Assembly (NCBI GenBank): GCA_025399215.1
Contig: MU621121.1
Span: 37,754 to 101,753 of the forward strand
Direction of reading: 5' to 3'
Length of the DNA: 64,000 bases
Origin: Globomyces pollinis-pini
Lineage: Eukaryota > Chytridiomycota > Chytridiomycetes > Rhizophydiales > Globomycetaceae
Positions within the stretch are counted from its first letter, which is position 1, and every line of letters starts with the position of its first letter. This document shows, one piece after another, positions 48,846 through 59,840 of this stretch. Under the pieces are notes generated by a model. That model made no database searches, was not told the DNA's origin, and worked only from the letters and a program-made list of their open reading frames with translations. A program made the position numbers and the translations under genes.

Positions 48846-49889
48846 TCAAACCCATATATTTGCCAAATTATCCTCATCAGAACTATTTCCAGACATCAAA
48901 TCATCAGAGTACTGTTGCATTCGCTTATTACGAATCGTTATATCTTCAATCACTTTTACCCAAACTTGATTGAATTCCTTTTCAAAATCATTTTCAATTC
49001 TATTCCATTTTGTATACAACTTACCATGAGTTGTAACAATGGAAATATTAAAATTAGTACTTTTGTTGACTTCTTTAAAAAATAATGAACAACAATAGCA
49101 TGGACGTTTTGAAACTCCAATATAAAGAGTTTTTGATATACAAGAATCTTTAGCAACCTTCAAGATGGCTAATTCAGCATGACAGTTGAATGAAATAAAC
49201 TGAAATTGTTTTTTTAAAGATGTGAGAGATTTATCTTGTTGATGACGATGAACCTTTTTCCATACGTAATGAATCTCTTTGGATAGTCTAACCATTTTTA
49301 ATAAATGAAATGCCACTTTTTTAGTTTCTTTTGAGACATTTTTTGTAGAGTCTTCTGTTATTAAGCAAAGGGACTTTCGGTTATCGGTAATCAAGTTCAT
49401 CAACGTCCGAAAATCGTCCAATTGTCCTATCTTGACAAACAATTTTTGAATGGCATTTGATAATTCACCAGGATAATATGCTATGAATTCTTGTAGTTGA
49501 TAATCATTGATTTTCTGAAATCTTTTGATAACGTTGGATAAGTGACGGGGAAAGAGTTTGGCAGCTATATCATTCATTGGTTTCAAATCCAAAAACATGT
49601 TGATGATTTCAGTAATTTCTTGTTGTTGAGAATTGGTCATTGGGTTGTTAGTCGCAATTTACAACTTGTTTTGACCCAGAGTATCTACAAACGAAGAAAC
49701 GGCAACATCATTGAATTCTTCACTTCTTAGAGTAAATGCTAGTGATTGCCAAAAGTGAAGTGGGTCTTTCTTGCTCCATTCAATGTCCCATTTCACAGCC
49801 ATTTGAACAGGTACTTTGAGGTTAAGACAAAGTTGGTTAAACTCTGCTTGAGTTCCAATAAACTCAGGAACTTGTTCTTTTGATGACAT
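48846..49889 (-). CDS. OTT_1508-like nucleic-acid/nucleotide deaminase family protein
   Basis: About 320-330 residues. The C-terminal half holds a cytidine-deaminase fold of the OTT_1508 type: CHAELAIL gives the His-Ala-Glu zinc/catalytic motif, and SKRPCYCCSLFF gives the P-C-x2-C pair. The family signature THGKLYTKWNRI follows. The N-terminal half is helical with no domain I recognise. The N-terminal ORF (49889 down to about 49665, MSSKEQVPEFIGTQAEF) joins the main exon through an intron whose borders are ambiguous. A GTCAAA donor near 49676 with an acceptor near 49617 keeps the frame. Otherwise translation could start at the ATG at 49640. The family is common in fungi, and its substrate is unknown. 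The nearest neighbour is the foldback element. Confidence 0.65.
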
Positions 49890-50069
49890 TTTATTAACTA
49901 GTTTCGTCTAATGGTCCCATATGGTCACTTTGATAGTCTAGAACCATCCATGTGGCGTTCATCATTTATTGACTCAAAGATAATGCAAATCAACAGGGAC
50001 GAGTAACGGTGATTTTTTTATTAAAAACAACCCCTAAACAGGTTTTGCTCTGTAAAAAAAAGGGGGCTT

Positions 50070-51134
50070 TTACTTTGCTTCATCAGCTTCGTCAGCCTTT
50101 CCTTCTTCAGCTTTACCATCTAAAATGAGAAAGAGATCAATAAAAACCTTCTTGTAAGTCCGAAGTCCAGAGTGTGAGGTTATCTCTTAAGAGTTGCATA
50201 ATCAATGTTGAATCTTTGTAAGAGTCTTCACTTAAAGTATCCAATTCAGCAATAGCATCGTCGAAAGCTTGCTTGGCAAGGTGACAAGCGCGGTCAGGAG
50301 AGTTCAAAATTTCATAATAGAACACCGAAAAGTTGAGGGCAAGACCTAGACGGATAGGGTGAGTTGGAGCCAACTCAGTTTGAGCAACATCTGTAGCAGC
50401 TTTGTAGGCATCATGAGCACAACCGGCGGCGTCCTTGCGCTTTTCACCTTGTGCGAATTCGGCCAGATAACGGTGGTAGTCACCCTTCCTATCAAAGTTA
50501 GACAATGAATAAATGAGATTTCAAAGAAATGTTGTATGTAGTTGAGAAACTTTCAAAAGAAAACAGCCTTGGAAGTATGGTATCAAAATAATAAAAACAG
50601 CTCTGCTGCTTCTCCAAATGATATTCCAACTTACATTTTGTAGTAGAAGACCTTAGATTCACCGGCTTCAGCAGCAGGGATCAAGTGTTGATCGAGGACG
50701 GCGAGGATATCAGAGCAAACATCAAAGAGTTCGTTTTCAATTCTAACACGATAATCTTTAATTTTGACGACTTGCGAGTCGTTTCCTTTAGACTCCTCCT
50801 TTGTTTCGATGGAAGAGACGATACGCCAGGAAGCCCGTCTAGCACCGATAACGTTCTTGTATGCAACAGATAGTAAGTTACGTTCTTCGACGGTCAGTTC
50901 GACGCCAAGCTATAAAGAGATTAGAAGAGAAAGGAATACCTTAGCTACTTCCTATATAGGGGATAAGAGGGGATGTTAATAGTGGATACCTTCATAAAAG
51001 TGACCATTTCTAGGGTAAGTAAATAGAGAGTAGATACCATCGTAACGTTCAGCTTGTTCAGCTAATTTAGCCATATAGACTTGGTCTTCACGGTTTCCTT
51101 TTATTAGAATGAAAAGGGTACCTTTTTCAGCCAT
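50070..51134 (-). CDS. 14-3-3 protein
   Basis: Phosphoserine-binding adaptor, about 260 residues. Exon 1 is only MAEK plus one base. A 24-nt intron joins it to [20 protein letters not shown]. Further blocks are the signature [70 protein letters not shown] and [12 protein letters not shown]. The last exon encodes an acidic tail ([16 protein letters not shown]). The Lys/Arg/Tyr residues of the phosphopeptide groove are present. Codon use is more biased than in neighbours, as expected for an abundant protein. The gene is divergent from the septin gene. Confidence 0.96.
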
Positions 51135-51520
51135 TGGTATTGATTAGTTCAGGGAAATTGAAAGAAAAAAACAGATGAAAAAGCGACAAAGGAATGACAT
51201 CAGACAACAGGATCAGACACCTCATTGAAATGTAGCTTATAGATCATTTTAATGGTTTATATGAATAGTATTTTATTAATAATTCAAATGTATTATTGAT
51301 AACTTTTAATTTTAACTATACTATAAACAAACTATAAGCTACCAATTACTTTGATATTACTTTAATAAGATTACTATCAATTACTTTGATATTACTTTAA
51401 ATAGTTTTTTATTTACCCTGGTCGTGATGGCGTTAATTTCTTTTTTCATTAGGCTCATGGGCTCATTAGGGCTGATTAGGGTTATGAAATTCAATTTCAA
51501 ATTAAAACTTTATCAAAAGA
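51135..51520. promoter_or_regulatory. Divergent promoter region 14-3-3 / septin, with repeats
   Basis: About 385 bases. A 22-bp direct repeat, CAATTACTTTGATATTACTTTA, occurs at 51343-51364 and 51378-51399. Nearer the septin start, the telomere-like hexamer TTAGGG occurs twice in about 51460-51482. Both could be binding sites. Confidence 0.45.
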
Positions 51521-52777
51521 ATGGCTTTCAGTGTTGGAATTTCTCATCTACCAAATCAAAGGCATAGAATCGTATCAAGGAAAGGTGCTGCTTTCACTTT
51601 ACTAGTAGTCGGTTGCTCTGGTTTAGGAAAAACTACTTTCATAAACACTCTATTCTCTACTCTATTAAAAGATTATAAACAATCAGAACCAAAAACTTCT
51701 AAAAATATTGACAGAACTGTTTCAATTGATGTAGTCAGAGCGGATATTCAAGAAAATAATTTCAATGTCAGATTGTCAGTCATAGACACTCCTGGTTTTG
51801 GTGATTACATGAACAATCAGGATTGTTGGGTACCAATCGTGGAATTCTTGGATGAACAACATCTAAACTATATGAAAGCTGAAACTTCTAATCAAAGACT
51901 AGAAGTAGACGATTTGAGAGTACATGCTTGTGTATACTTTATTCAACCATCCGGTCACAAGTAGGTATCATGTCCATTCACTCTCTAGTTTATCTTCCTT
52001 AGATATTGAGGTTATGAAACAATTGGGAACTAGAGTCAATTTAATCCCTGTAATTGCCAAAGGTGATACTATGTCAAAAACTGATATTACTGCCTTTAAA
52101 GAGCGTGTAAAGCATTCTGTGTTATTTAATATTTTAGATTTTGGACGCCATTTCCACTCATCAAATTCAAGTGTATACTCCTCCAATTGAAGGTGATGCT
52201 GATGATAAAGCTCCTGAAATCATTCAAGCCATGCCTTTCTCTATTATTTCTTCCGAATCAGAAGTCACTGTGAAGGGAAAAAAAGTTAGAGGCAGAGAAT
52301 ATTTGTGGGGTGTTGCTGAAGGTAATTTTGCTTCATTTAACAATAGTCGAAAATGATGATCATTGTGATTTTCAAAAACTTCGTAACCTGTTGATAAGGT
52401 ATCTAATGGATTTATTAACTTTCAGAACCCATATGTACGATTTAATTGAATCAACCGAACAAGAACATTTCGAACAATTCCGAGTTGCGAGACTAACTTC
52501 TCAAGGCAGAAATGACAATGATCCAGTTCGTATTGCACAAAAAACTGGGTCTCAAAAAATGAAGGATGATGAAGAAGCCTTACGTAAACGGTTCACTGAA
52601 CAAGTCAGACTAGAAGAAGCACGTTTTAGGAAGTGGGAACAAAATGTAATCATTTCAAAATTAATTTTCTAGTTGATTGCTGAACGTGATAAATTGAATA
52701 AGGATTTGGAAGATACGCATAAAGCCGTAAAAGACTTGGAGCTGGAAATTGAGGAGCTTATGGCTGCTAATCGCTAA
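51521..52777 (+). CDS. Septin
   Basis: Filament-forming GTPase, about 385 residues. It has the P-loop GCSGLGKTTFINTL, the G3 motif DTPGFGDYMNN, a G4-like IPVIAKGDTM, and the septin-unique block VRGREYLWGVAE that continues NDDHCDFQKLRNLLI after an intron. A C-terminal coiled coil follows (AERDKLNKDLEDTHKAVKDL). Four short introns interrupt it. Most septins have GESGLGKS/T; Cys replaces Glu here, which is unusual but outside the Lys-Thr pair. The coiled coil argues for a Cdc3/Cdc11/Cdc12-type septin rather than Cdc10. It probably acts in cell cortex or cleavage structures. Confidence 0.95.
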
Positions 52778-53082
52778 TCCTATCATTGTTAATAAATCCC
52801 TAATCTACAACCTCAATCCTATCCTGTTACAATATGCTTTTTTTAGCGGATGAGTATGTTGACTCTTACATTATATCTTTTATCAGCCCTCTATTGAATC
52901 AATGTATAATCATCAGCGCTTAATAAATTATCCACACAAGAACCTGTTGCTTGAGCCGAATATTTTGGCGAATCCAAAAGGTTCTAATCTGGTATCTCTT
53001 ATGATAACTTTATCCCAAAGTAATTCATTAGAAGTACAAATCAGAATCGATATATTTATAAATTTATTGACCAACCAAGGAT
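52778..53082. other. Intergenic region, convergent genes
   Basis: About 305 bases between the septin stop and the stop of the LRR-like gene. No feature seen. Confidence 0.4.
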
Positions 53083-54465
53083 TCAATGAATTCGATAGCA
53101 TCTCTTCAACAAATTACGACCATTGAAAACCAACCATTTACTCTGTACAGCTCCAAAGAATTGTCGATCCAACAAAGTATCACGTAAACATCTGAAATCT
53201 GGATCTCTAAACAATCCATTACAGATATAATCAAAAATCAAACATTTCAATTCAATCGATAAATCTTGAAACATCAATAGTATTCGACTATTAAATAAAA
53301 TATTCTTTGCAATTAAATTCCGATCTTGTTCCAATTGTTCATTAATCATTGGAGCATAAGTATTCATGAATCCATTGAAATCCATAAATTGTTCTTGAAC
53401 GTGACTACAAACATTAGTAATCATTCGATTCTTCATCAACATATTCTTCAAAATTCGTTTCGAACGTTGATCATAATGACCATCATATAAATACAATTTA
53501 CTCAATAAACAGTAATCATTGAGTGATTCGAATATTTCCATCATCTCCTTGTGATTGAAATGTAATCCTGTGATGGATAATTGATTCAAACTTCGATTTT
53601 GATATAGTAATTGATAAAGACATTGTGATATATTTGAATATTGAGAGAATTCCAAATAAGTTCCAATCGTTAAAGATTCAAGTACTTGATTATCATATAA
53701 TAATCTTAATATATCACATAAATGTGATTGTGATATAATTCGCGTTTCAATGAGTATCAATGAAGTCAACGTTTGGTTTTTCAATAAGAATCCTTTTAAA
53801 TGTTCATAGATTTCTTCGGTATACGTTAATCCAATAAACTCCAATTTCAATAATTGTTTCGATAGATATTGATTGATCATTTGAATGATACAAGTAACAT
53901 ATTTGTTTGGATAATCCAATGCTCCAATACATAAATCAGTAACTCGTCCCAATTTTATAAATCGTATCAACCCTAGGAAATCATTCTCATCAATTGATTG
54001 ATTCAAAATGGTAAACTTTTCAATCTTGTACAATTTTAATTCATTTAATATCTTGACTGTATCTCCTGCATTCAATTCTTCAATATGTAGATTAATGATG
54101 AAAGTGAGGTTTTTGGTTAAAATGTCTAATAGATTGTCTTTACCAGATTTATTGGATCGCGAAATTGTTAATCCATTAATGGATTGTCCATTGATATGTT
54201 CAAATAATCCCAAAATATCTTTCATTTCAGTACCATTCAAATATAATGGATATTTAATCCATATTTCTTTACGTTGATTGATTTCCAATGCATATTTTTG
54301 TCGAATTGTTTTGACATTTGATTGAAAATCAAATGTATTCCAATATCCATTCGTTCTCAAATTCGCCAATTCTTCCAGATAACTTGTTATGAAAATCGAT
54401 ACGGATGGCATGTGTATATATTGGATGTAAAGATTTGTTACAGTATTGAAATGATTGTTATCCAT
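53083..54465 (-). CDS. Intronless leucine-rich-repeat-like hypothetical protein
   Basis: A 460-residue single exon; the ATG at 54465 gives MDNNHFNTVTNLYIQYIHM. The middle has irregular leucine-rich units of the RNI/F-box type (LKLEFIGLTYTEEIYEHLKG, LTSLILIETRIISQSHLCDI, LESLTIGTYLEFSQYSNISQ, LNQLSITGLHFNHKEMMEIF), each about 26-30 residues. The C-terminus is helical and basic. I see no clear F-box or signal peptide. Codon use is strongly AT-biased. The lack of introns sets it apart from most multi-domain genes here. The function is unknown, and a substrate adaptor or scaffold is only a guess from the LRR fold. Confidence 0.6.
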   Translation of the reverse strand: MDNNHFNTVTNLYIQYIHMPSVSIFITSYLEELANLRTNGYWNTFDFQSNVKTIRQKYALEINQRKEIWIKYPLYLNGTEMKDILGLFEHINGQSINGLTISRSNKSGKDNLLDILTKNLTFIINLHIEELNAGDTVKILNELKLYKIEKFTILNQSIDENDFLGLIRFIKLGRVTDLCIGALDYPNKYVTCIIQMINQYLSKQLLKLEFIGLTYTEEIYEHLKGFLLKNQTLTSLILIETRIISQSHLCDILRLLYDNQVLESLTIGTYLEFSQYSNISQCLYQLLYQNRSLNQLSITGLHFNHKEMMEIFESLNDYCLLSKLYLYDGHYDQRSKRILKNMLMKNRMITNVCSHVQEQFMDFNGFMNTYAPMINEQLEQDRNLIAKNILFNSRILLMFQDLSIELKCLIFDYICNGLFRDPDFRCLRDTLLDRQFFGAVQSKWLVFNGRNLLKRCYRIH

Positions 54466-54775
54466 TGTTTGGAATTTCTTGTTTATACTACAAAACAACT
54501 TTTTTTGGCATTGGAAATCATGATCATTTCATATTTATTATTGATTTCATCATTTAAAATCAGATCGCGTTCTGGTAGTGCTTTTATGCAAGATCACAAT
54601 GAGTTTAATCGTTTTTCAACCCAAAACCAAAAATAAAAAACTATTAAGGAACTAGTTGAAGTTCTAAAGAATATCCTATCCAATCATCTATAATGATCTT
54701 GATAGTATGTTAAAATGTCAATGGATTTTTGTTTTTTTTCGTACGGCAAGACAAAAATCGTTGTTTAGATTGGTT
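54466..54775. promoter_or_regulatory. Divergent intergenic region LRR gene / EAF1
   Basis: About 310 bases between outward-facing starts. AT-rich, with no clear TATA box or repeat seen. Confidence 0.35.
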
Positions 54776-57700
54776 ATGAGTCAAACAGAAGTGAGTAAAC
54801 TGTCAGCAAACCATCAAAAACTACTATATGAACTATATCAGTTGAAAGGAGATAGTGGTAGCGAGTGGGAAGAATTTCTAATTGCTCATTCAATTGAAAA
54901 GTAAATGGTTGTTCTTATTGATCTCATTAGGGTATTAAATCAAATTTAACACTCTTATAGGTATGGTTATGTTGTAGAGTTGATTGTATAAAAGGGTACT
55001 TTTCTAAAGGAGCATTTATCGGATTCACCACTTTCTGATGTTCAAGATGATATTGGAAATACAGCTTCTGAGGAAACTTCAAATAACACGGAAGATCTTA
55101 AAATAGAAGTTGAATCTGATGTATCTCAAATTAAAGTCGAAAATGAAAATGACAAGGAACAATCAGAACAAGAAGGGAATGAACCAATGGATGTTGATAT
55201 AGAAAGTTCGAGCAAGCTGGAAACAAAATCATCAATTGAAGAGGATTTAGGTGATATATCACAACAGAATGATACCAACCAAGAATCTATTTCACAACAA
55301 CAGGATATGGAATCATCAATGATAGTTGATGGAGACACTATGAAACAATCCAATAAAGAAAACCAACCAAGACAATCAAATGGATCTGAAATAGATGTAA
55401 ATAGTAAAGACGAATTATCACCAGAATCAGTACCGATTGGAAACGATCATATATTTGAAGGTCAACAAATGATCACAGACCAACCCACTTATATCTCTAC
55501 CCCATTCCATTCTCGATTCACAGAACTGGGTACCATGGATTCCCCTTTATCACCCATCAAACGTAGAAAACTCTTCACTGAAAGTTCACTACAAACCCCA
55601 TTTAGTGTGAAATCATCCAAAAAAGTAACTTTATCATCTGATTATGTTAATATTAGTTATCACATTTGGACAAATTCAAAACTCCTTTGAAACAAACCAC
55701 CATCGCAACACCTAAACCATCCCAAAAGTCCCGATCTTCTTTCGAACAAGGATATAAAGGATACCAACTTATGGCTGAAAAGTTAAATATTGTAAATAAA
55801 TCAATGGTGAGCGTTTTACCACAATCCCATAAAGTATTGACGACAAGGAATTGGAGGGTAAGTCCAAAATGATGTTGAATAGTATTAGGTTGGTCATGAA
55901 GAAATACGATTTACTAATATCATGGATCGAGTTGAGAAACTTAAAGAAGAACAGTTATGGAGTTTTAAACAGTTAAAAAAACATGTTCATCCACCTCGAC
56001 CAAAGTAACTTTTTTGTATATTAATATCAGGTTACAATGGGATTACATGTTGGAAGAGATGGTAAGAAATGACATTTTTATAATTGTTAGCAATGGTTAA
56101 GTGAAGATTTTCGACAAGAGAAAAAGTGGAAGATTGTGGCAGCACACAATATGGCCAATTGGGTAATGGATTGGCATAAAAGTATTGATAAATCAACTGT
56201 TTGTATAAAGTATCGTCCGATCCAGTATTTAGAGGAAAAGAAAGAAGAAATAGAGTCACAATTAATTGATCTAGCAGAAGCTGGATCGCCTACCGGTCAA
56301 GACCTTGATGTTGATTCATCCTTAGTATTGGATGTCAACAATCAAGTCGAACAGATACCCATCAAACCAGATGATAAACCACCGGTTTCAGTATGGAAGG
56401 TACCAATTACGAACAATGCATCAATTGAAACAGCTTCTTTGACCAAGCCTATTATCATTGATTTTGAGTCGAATCTATATTCAATGGAGGGTAGCGATGA
56501 TACTAAAAATGCACTTAGTCATATTTCCACTTACGGACCACCCGTTTACTCTGAAGGGCAGCTGTATATAGAGGATGATTCTATAGTCCCAATATCTCAT
56601 TTGATGCTTGGTCAGTGTATATTGGAGGAGGGCTCAAGGTGGGATCAGTTTGGACAGTTTCGAGAGTCTTTTGTTCCGGAACCCCCTACACCGAAGCTAC
56701 CTTCTCTTGATCGCTATAACACCTCCAATGAATCACATGGTAATGGAATGAGATATAATTGTAGCATTGTTTGGTGGTACAGTAATCGAAGATGATGATG
56801 AATTGTTGCCAAATGATACAAAGGCTGGATCATCTAATCCTTCAAATATACCATTTCCACCTCCAAATTGTCTTAAACCTGATCATGCGCAAATTTCGGC
56901 ACCTTGGGGGCTTGATGAACAGGATGCCCTGTGGCAGCTCACCTCTGTATATTCTGGAAACTGGAACCTAATAGCAGAGTCCCTCAATAGTTGTCGGTTT
57001 TCGTCAAACTCGAATCGGACCAATTGGTGTTGCTTTAATAAGTATGTGGAATTAAATGAATCCAGTTATAAACCAGTTGGAAAATCGGACTATTTATATT
57101 CAACGGCTTCACAAACTAAAGCTGAGAAGAAGGCAAAGGTTTTGAAGATATTCAGCACATTCACTTTTATTGGCTCGATGGCAAAGAAACGTGATGCTTC
57201 AAGATCGCATGGTAATTAATCTTCAAATACTAATTTTTTTAGTACCAAAATCTAACAAACAGGTTAACTTGCAAGCTCATGATACACACAAACATTCACA
57301 AGTTGCTGCAGGTGTTGATGTTAATATGCGACCTTTCGATATTGGAAAGCTGAAGGAGAGACGAGACTTGGCAAATGAACAAATGAGAAATAATCAACTA
57401 TTCAATTCAAGTAGACATGTGAGTTTTGATTATACTAAATTTAAAAGGCTGGAATGGCTGTTCGACCAGCTGTACCAGGAATGCCTCAGTTTAGGCCTAT
57501 GATGTCAAATCGTATGAATGGTTTGGGTAATATACCTATACCTGGTACACCTCAACATTCTTCGATACCATTAAGTCAGCATCAATTACTACAACCACCA
57601 ATGAACGTGCAACAACAGGCTATGAATCAAGCTCGTAATCAAATGATCCAAGCGGGGTTAAGTGCCCATCAAGCAGCTGGACTGGTTGGTAGTAATACTC

Positions 57701-58635
57701 CACAGCAAAATATGGCTCAAGCCCTAGCGATGCAAGGACTGATGGCTCAGCATGGATTAACTCCTGGAATGTTCATGAATCACCAAATGCTCCAGCAAAT
57801 ACAGCAAGGAATGCAAATGCCTGGTGCAGGGTCGCCCCAGCAACTAGCACTACAGCAAGCAATGCAGGCTGGTTTAGTTCGGCCATTTCAACAAACATCA
57901 CCAAATACCAACACGATCAATACAAGTCCAAACACTATGACGCAAACACTTATGAGACCTAATTTACCCCGTCAAATGCAAACTGTTCAAAATATGATCG
58001 CAGCTCAACAGCAACATCGTCAGAGTTTACAGAATCTGGTTTTCTCAAATGATCCGGCTAGCTTAGTTGCGTATAATAATGTGTTGCAACAGCAACAACA
58101 GCAGCAGTGGTTAAATCAACAGAGGCCAATGATGCAACAACAGTCATTACCCAGAAATCAGATGCACCAAGACGTCATAACAGCAGGTAAATAACGAGAT
58201 ACTCAATATTCTTGTAGCTGCAAATGTTGCTTTGAATAATGCGAAGAATGTATCCAAACAAACATCGGTACTAAATTTTTTCTTAAATTCCAGTTGGCTA
58301 GTACTCCTGTCAAATCCACTCCCATAATTAGTGAAAATAAAGAATTAGCAGACGAATCATTGGAAGCAACGGTAGAAGTTGATGAAGTTGAATTGACACC
58401 AACGGTGGAAGTGAAAAAACGACAGACAAAAGCAAATCGTGTGACCCAGAATAAACCAAAAGTGAAAACTAAAGGTCGAACCATCATATCTGATACCGAA
58501 GAGGATGAATTGGAAGATGAAATAGACGAATTAGAAGATGATAAAGAAAGTGTGCCAGATGTGGAAATTGAACCGCCGACTACATCAAGGAAGAAAACAA
58601 GAGGTATTGGTAGACCAAGAAAGTCTTCCAAGTAG
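54776..58635 (+). CDS. EAF1: NuA4 subunit Eaf1/Vid21 (HSA-SANT protein)
   Basis: Scaffold of the NuA4 histone acetyltransferase, about 1,200 residues. The ATG at 54776 gives MSQTEVSKLSANHQKLLYEL. An acidic N-terminal part (55030-55400) precedes the HSA domain, joined over a 29-nt intron at 56061-56089 as WDYMLEEM-QWLSEDFRQEKKWK, then AAHNMANWVMDWH. A SANT/Myb-like module follows at 56900-57050 (PWGLDEQDALWQLTSVYSGN, WNLIAESLN). The region from 57454 to 58190 is Gln/Met/Asn-rich (LQQQQQQQWL type). The C-terminal tail is Glu/Asp-rich and ends with an AT-hook-like RGIGRPRKSSK. HSA followed by SANT plus a Q-rich tail is the Eaf1/Vid21/p400-N pattern without the Snf2 ATPase, as in fungi. Confidence 0.82.
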
Positions 58636-58730
58636 TAGTATCTACAATAGCTAGAATGAAGGTCATATGTGTAATAAATACGGTTTAATTTTTCATATAT
58701 TTTCGCGTCATTCTTTCCAAACTTACCCGA

Positions 58731-59612
58731 ATGACACACAGTAAACCCTCATCTCTGATGCTCGTGTCGGTCATAGCATCACTAGTTGCTATTCACTCTT
58801 CTGTCGGGGTATTTGCTATGTTATTGTATGTTCGTCAGCGGAGTAGAATAGTCACGTATCTACAATTGGCATTTTTAGTGATTGTGACAGTTGCAAATTC
58901 CCTACTCTTTTATCAAACTATGGCAAATTCAGATTCAAATGTACCAACGAACATTGGGGTAATCCTCACTTATTTTAGTATTTTGGGAATTGAATTGACG
59001 AACCTCAAAGTTTTGGAATTGTTTATTATTCTGGATCCAAGAATTACACGGAAAAGAATGATTGCCTTGACAATCTTTGTGTTCCTATTATTTACAACCA
59101 GCATTACTTTCAAACTGTTGGAAATATTCCTAGGAGGAGATACGATACATAAGGTATAAGTGAAATGGTATTAAAACTCATAGATGAGACGAATTTCATA
59201 TATAGCTTTCTTAACTGTATCGTTCATACACAGTAATTTGCAGTCAGCATATTTGATACGATTGGTTTACATTACAACACCACAACGATTGAAAACACTT
59301 GCTCAGGAGCAAGTTGATTACTATAGTAATATGACCATATACTTTGCTTCTCAAGAAAGGAAACTGAAAATGATTCGAGTTATTTTCAAAACTTTGATGA
59401 TTTATGTTTTACTATTTGTTCTAGATTGTAGTGTTATAGTAGTTGCAACAAGCGGTTCTGACTCTCCGATAGTTTCCGAATTGAAGAGTCAGTACAGTGT
59501 TGGAATTACCAGTATCCGTCTATCTCTAAATATTGTATTGTGCCATCTATTATCAGAATTGGTACAATGTTGTGATCCTGACAAAATATTCCTATATGGA
59601 AATCCGCGTTAA
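58731..59612 (+). CDS. Seven-transmembrane protein, unknown family
   Basis: Two exons with a 30-nt intron (59154-59183) give 283 residues. Seven hydrophobic segments are visible, among them LVSVIASLVAIHSSVGVFAM, LQLAFLVIVTVANSLLFY, MIALTIFVFLLFTTSITF, FKTLMIYVLLFVLDCSVIVV and ITSIRLSLNIVLCHLLSELV. The N-terminus is short and outside-like, and the C-terminal tail is very short. The total length and topology resemble the tandem pair at 38.3-41.1 kb, but I see no convincing residue-level similarity. The upstream gene ends only 95 bases before it. A receptor-like role is inference from topology. Confidence 0.7.
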
Positions 59613-59840
59613 ATACTTCAATTTGTATAATAAAGAATGCATGATAGATAGATAATCTCGTTACTCGAAAACTTTGGTATTAAAACGTATTGTTCCTGGA
59701 ACGTTATAATGATATTTATTACTCACGTTCTTCAAAAAAGATCGTGAATTACCAAGATGCTATTTGTCCACATGGATACGTTCAGTTGTTGTATAAAAGG
59801 TATTTCCGTTACGTTACGAATCAAGTTCACTTTTTTTTAC

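Noticed and set aside
51460..51482. Interstitial telomere
   Set aside because: Only two separated TTAGGG hexamers, with no tandem run.
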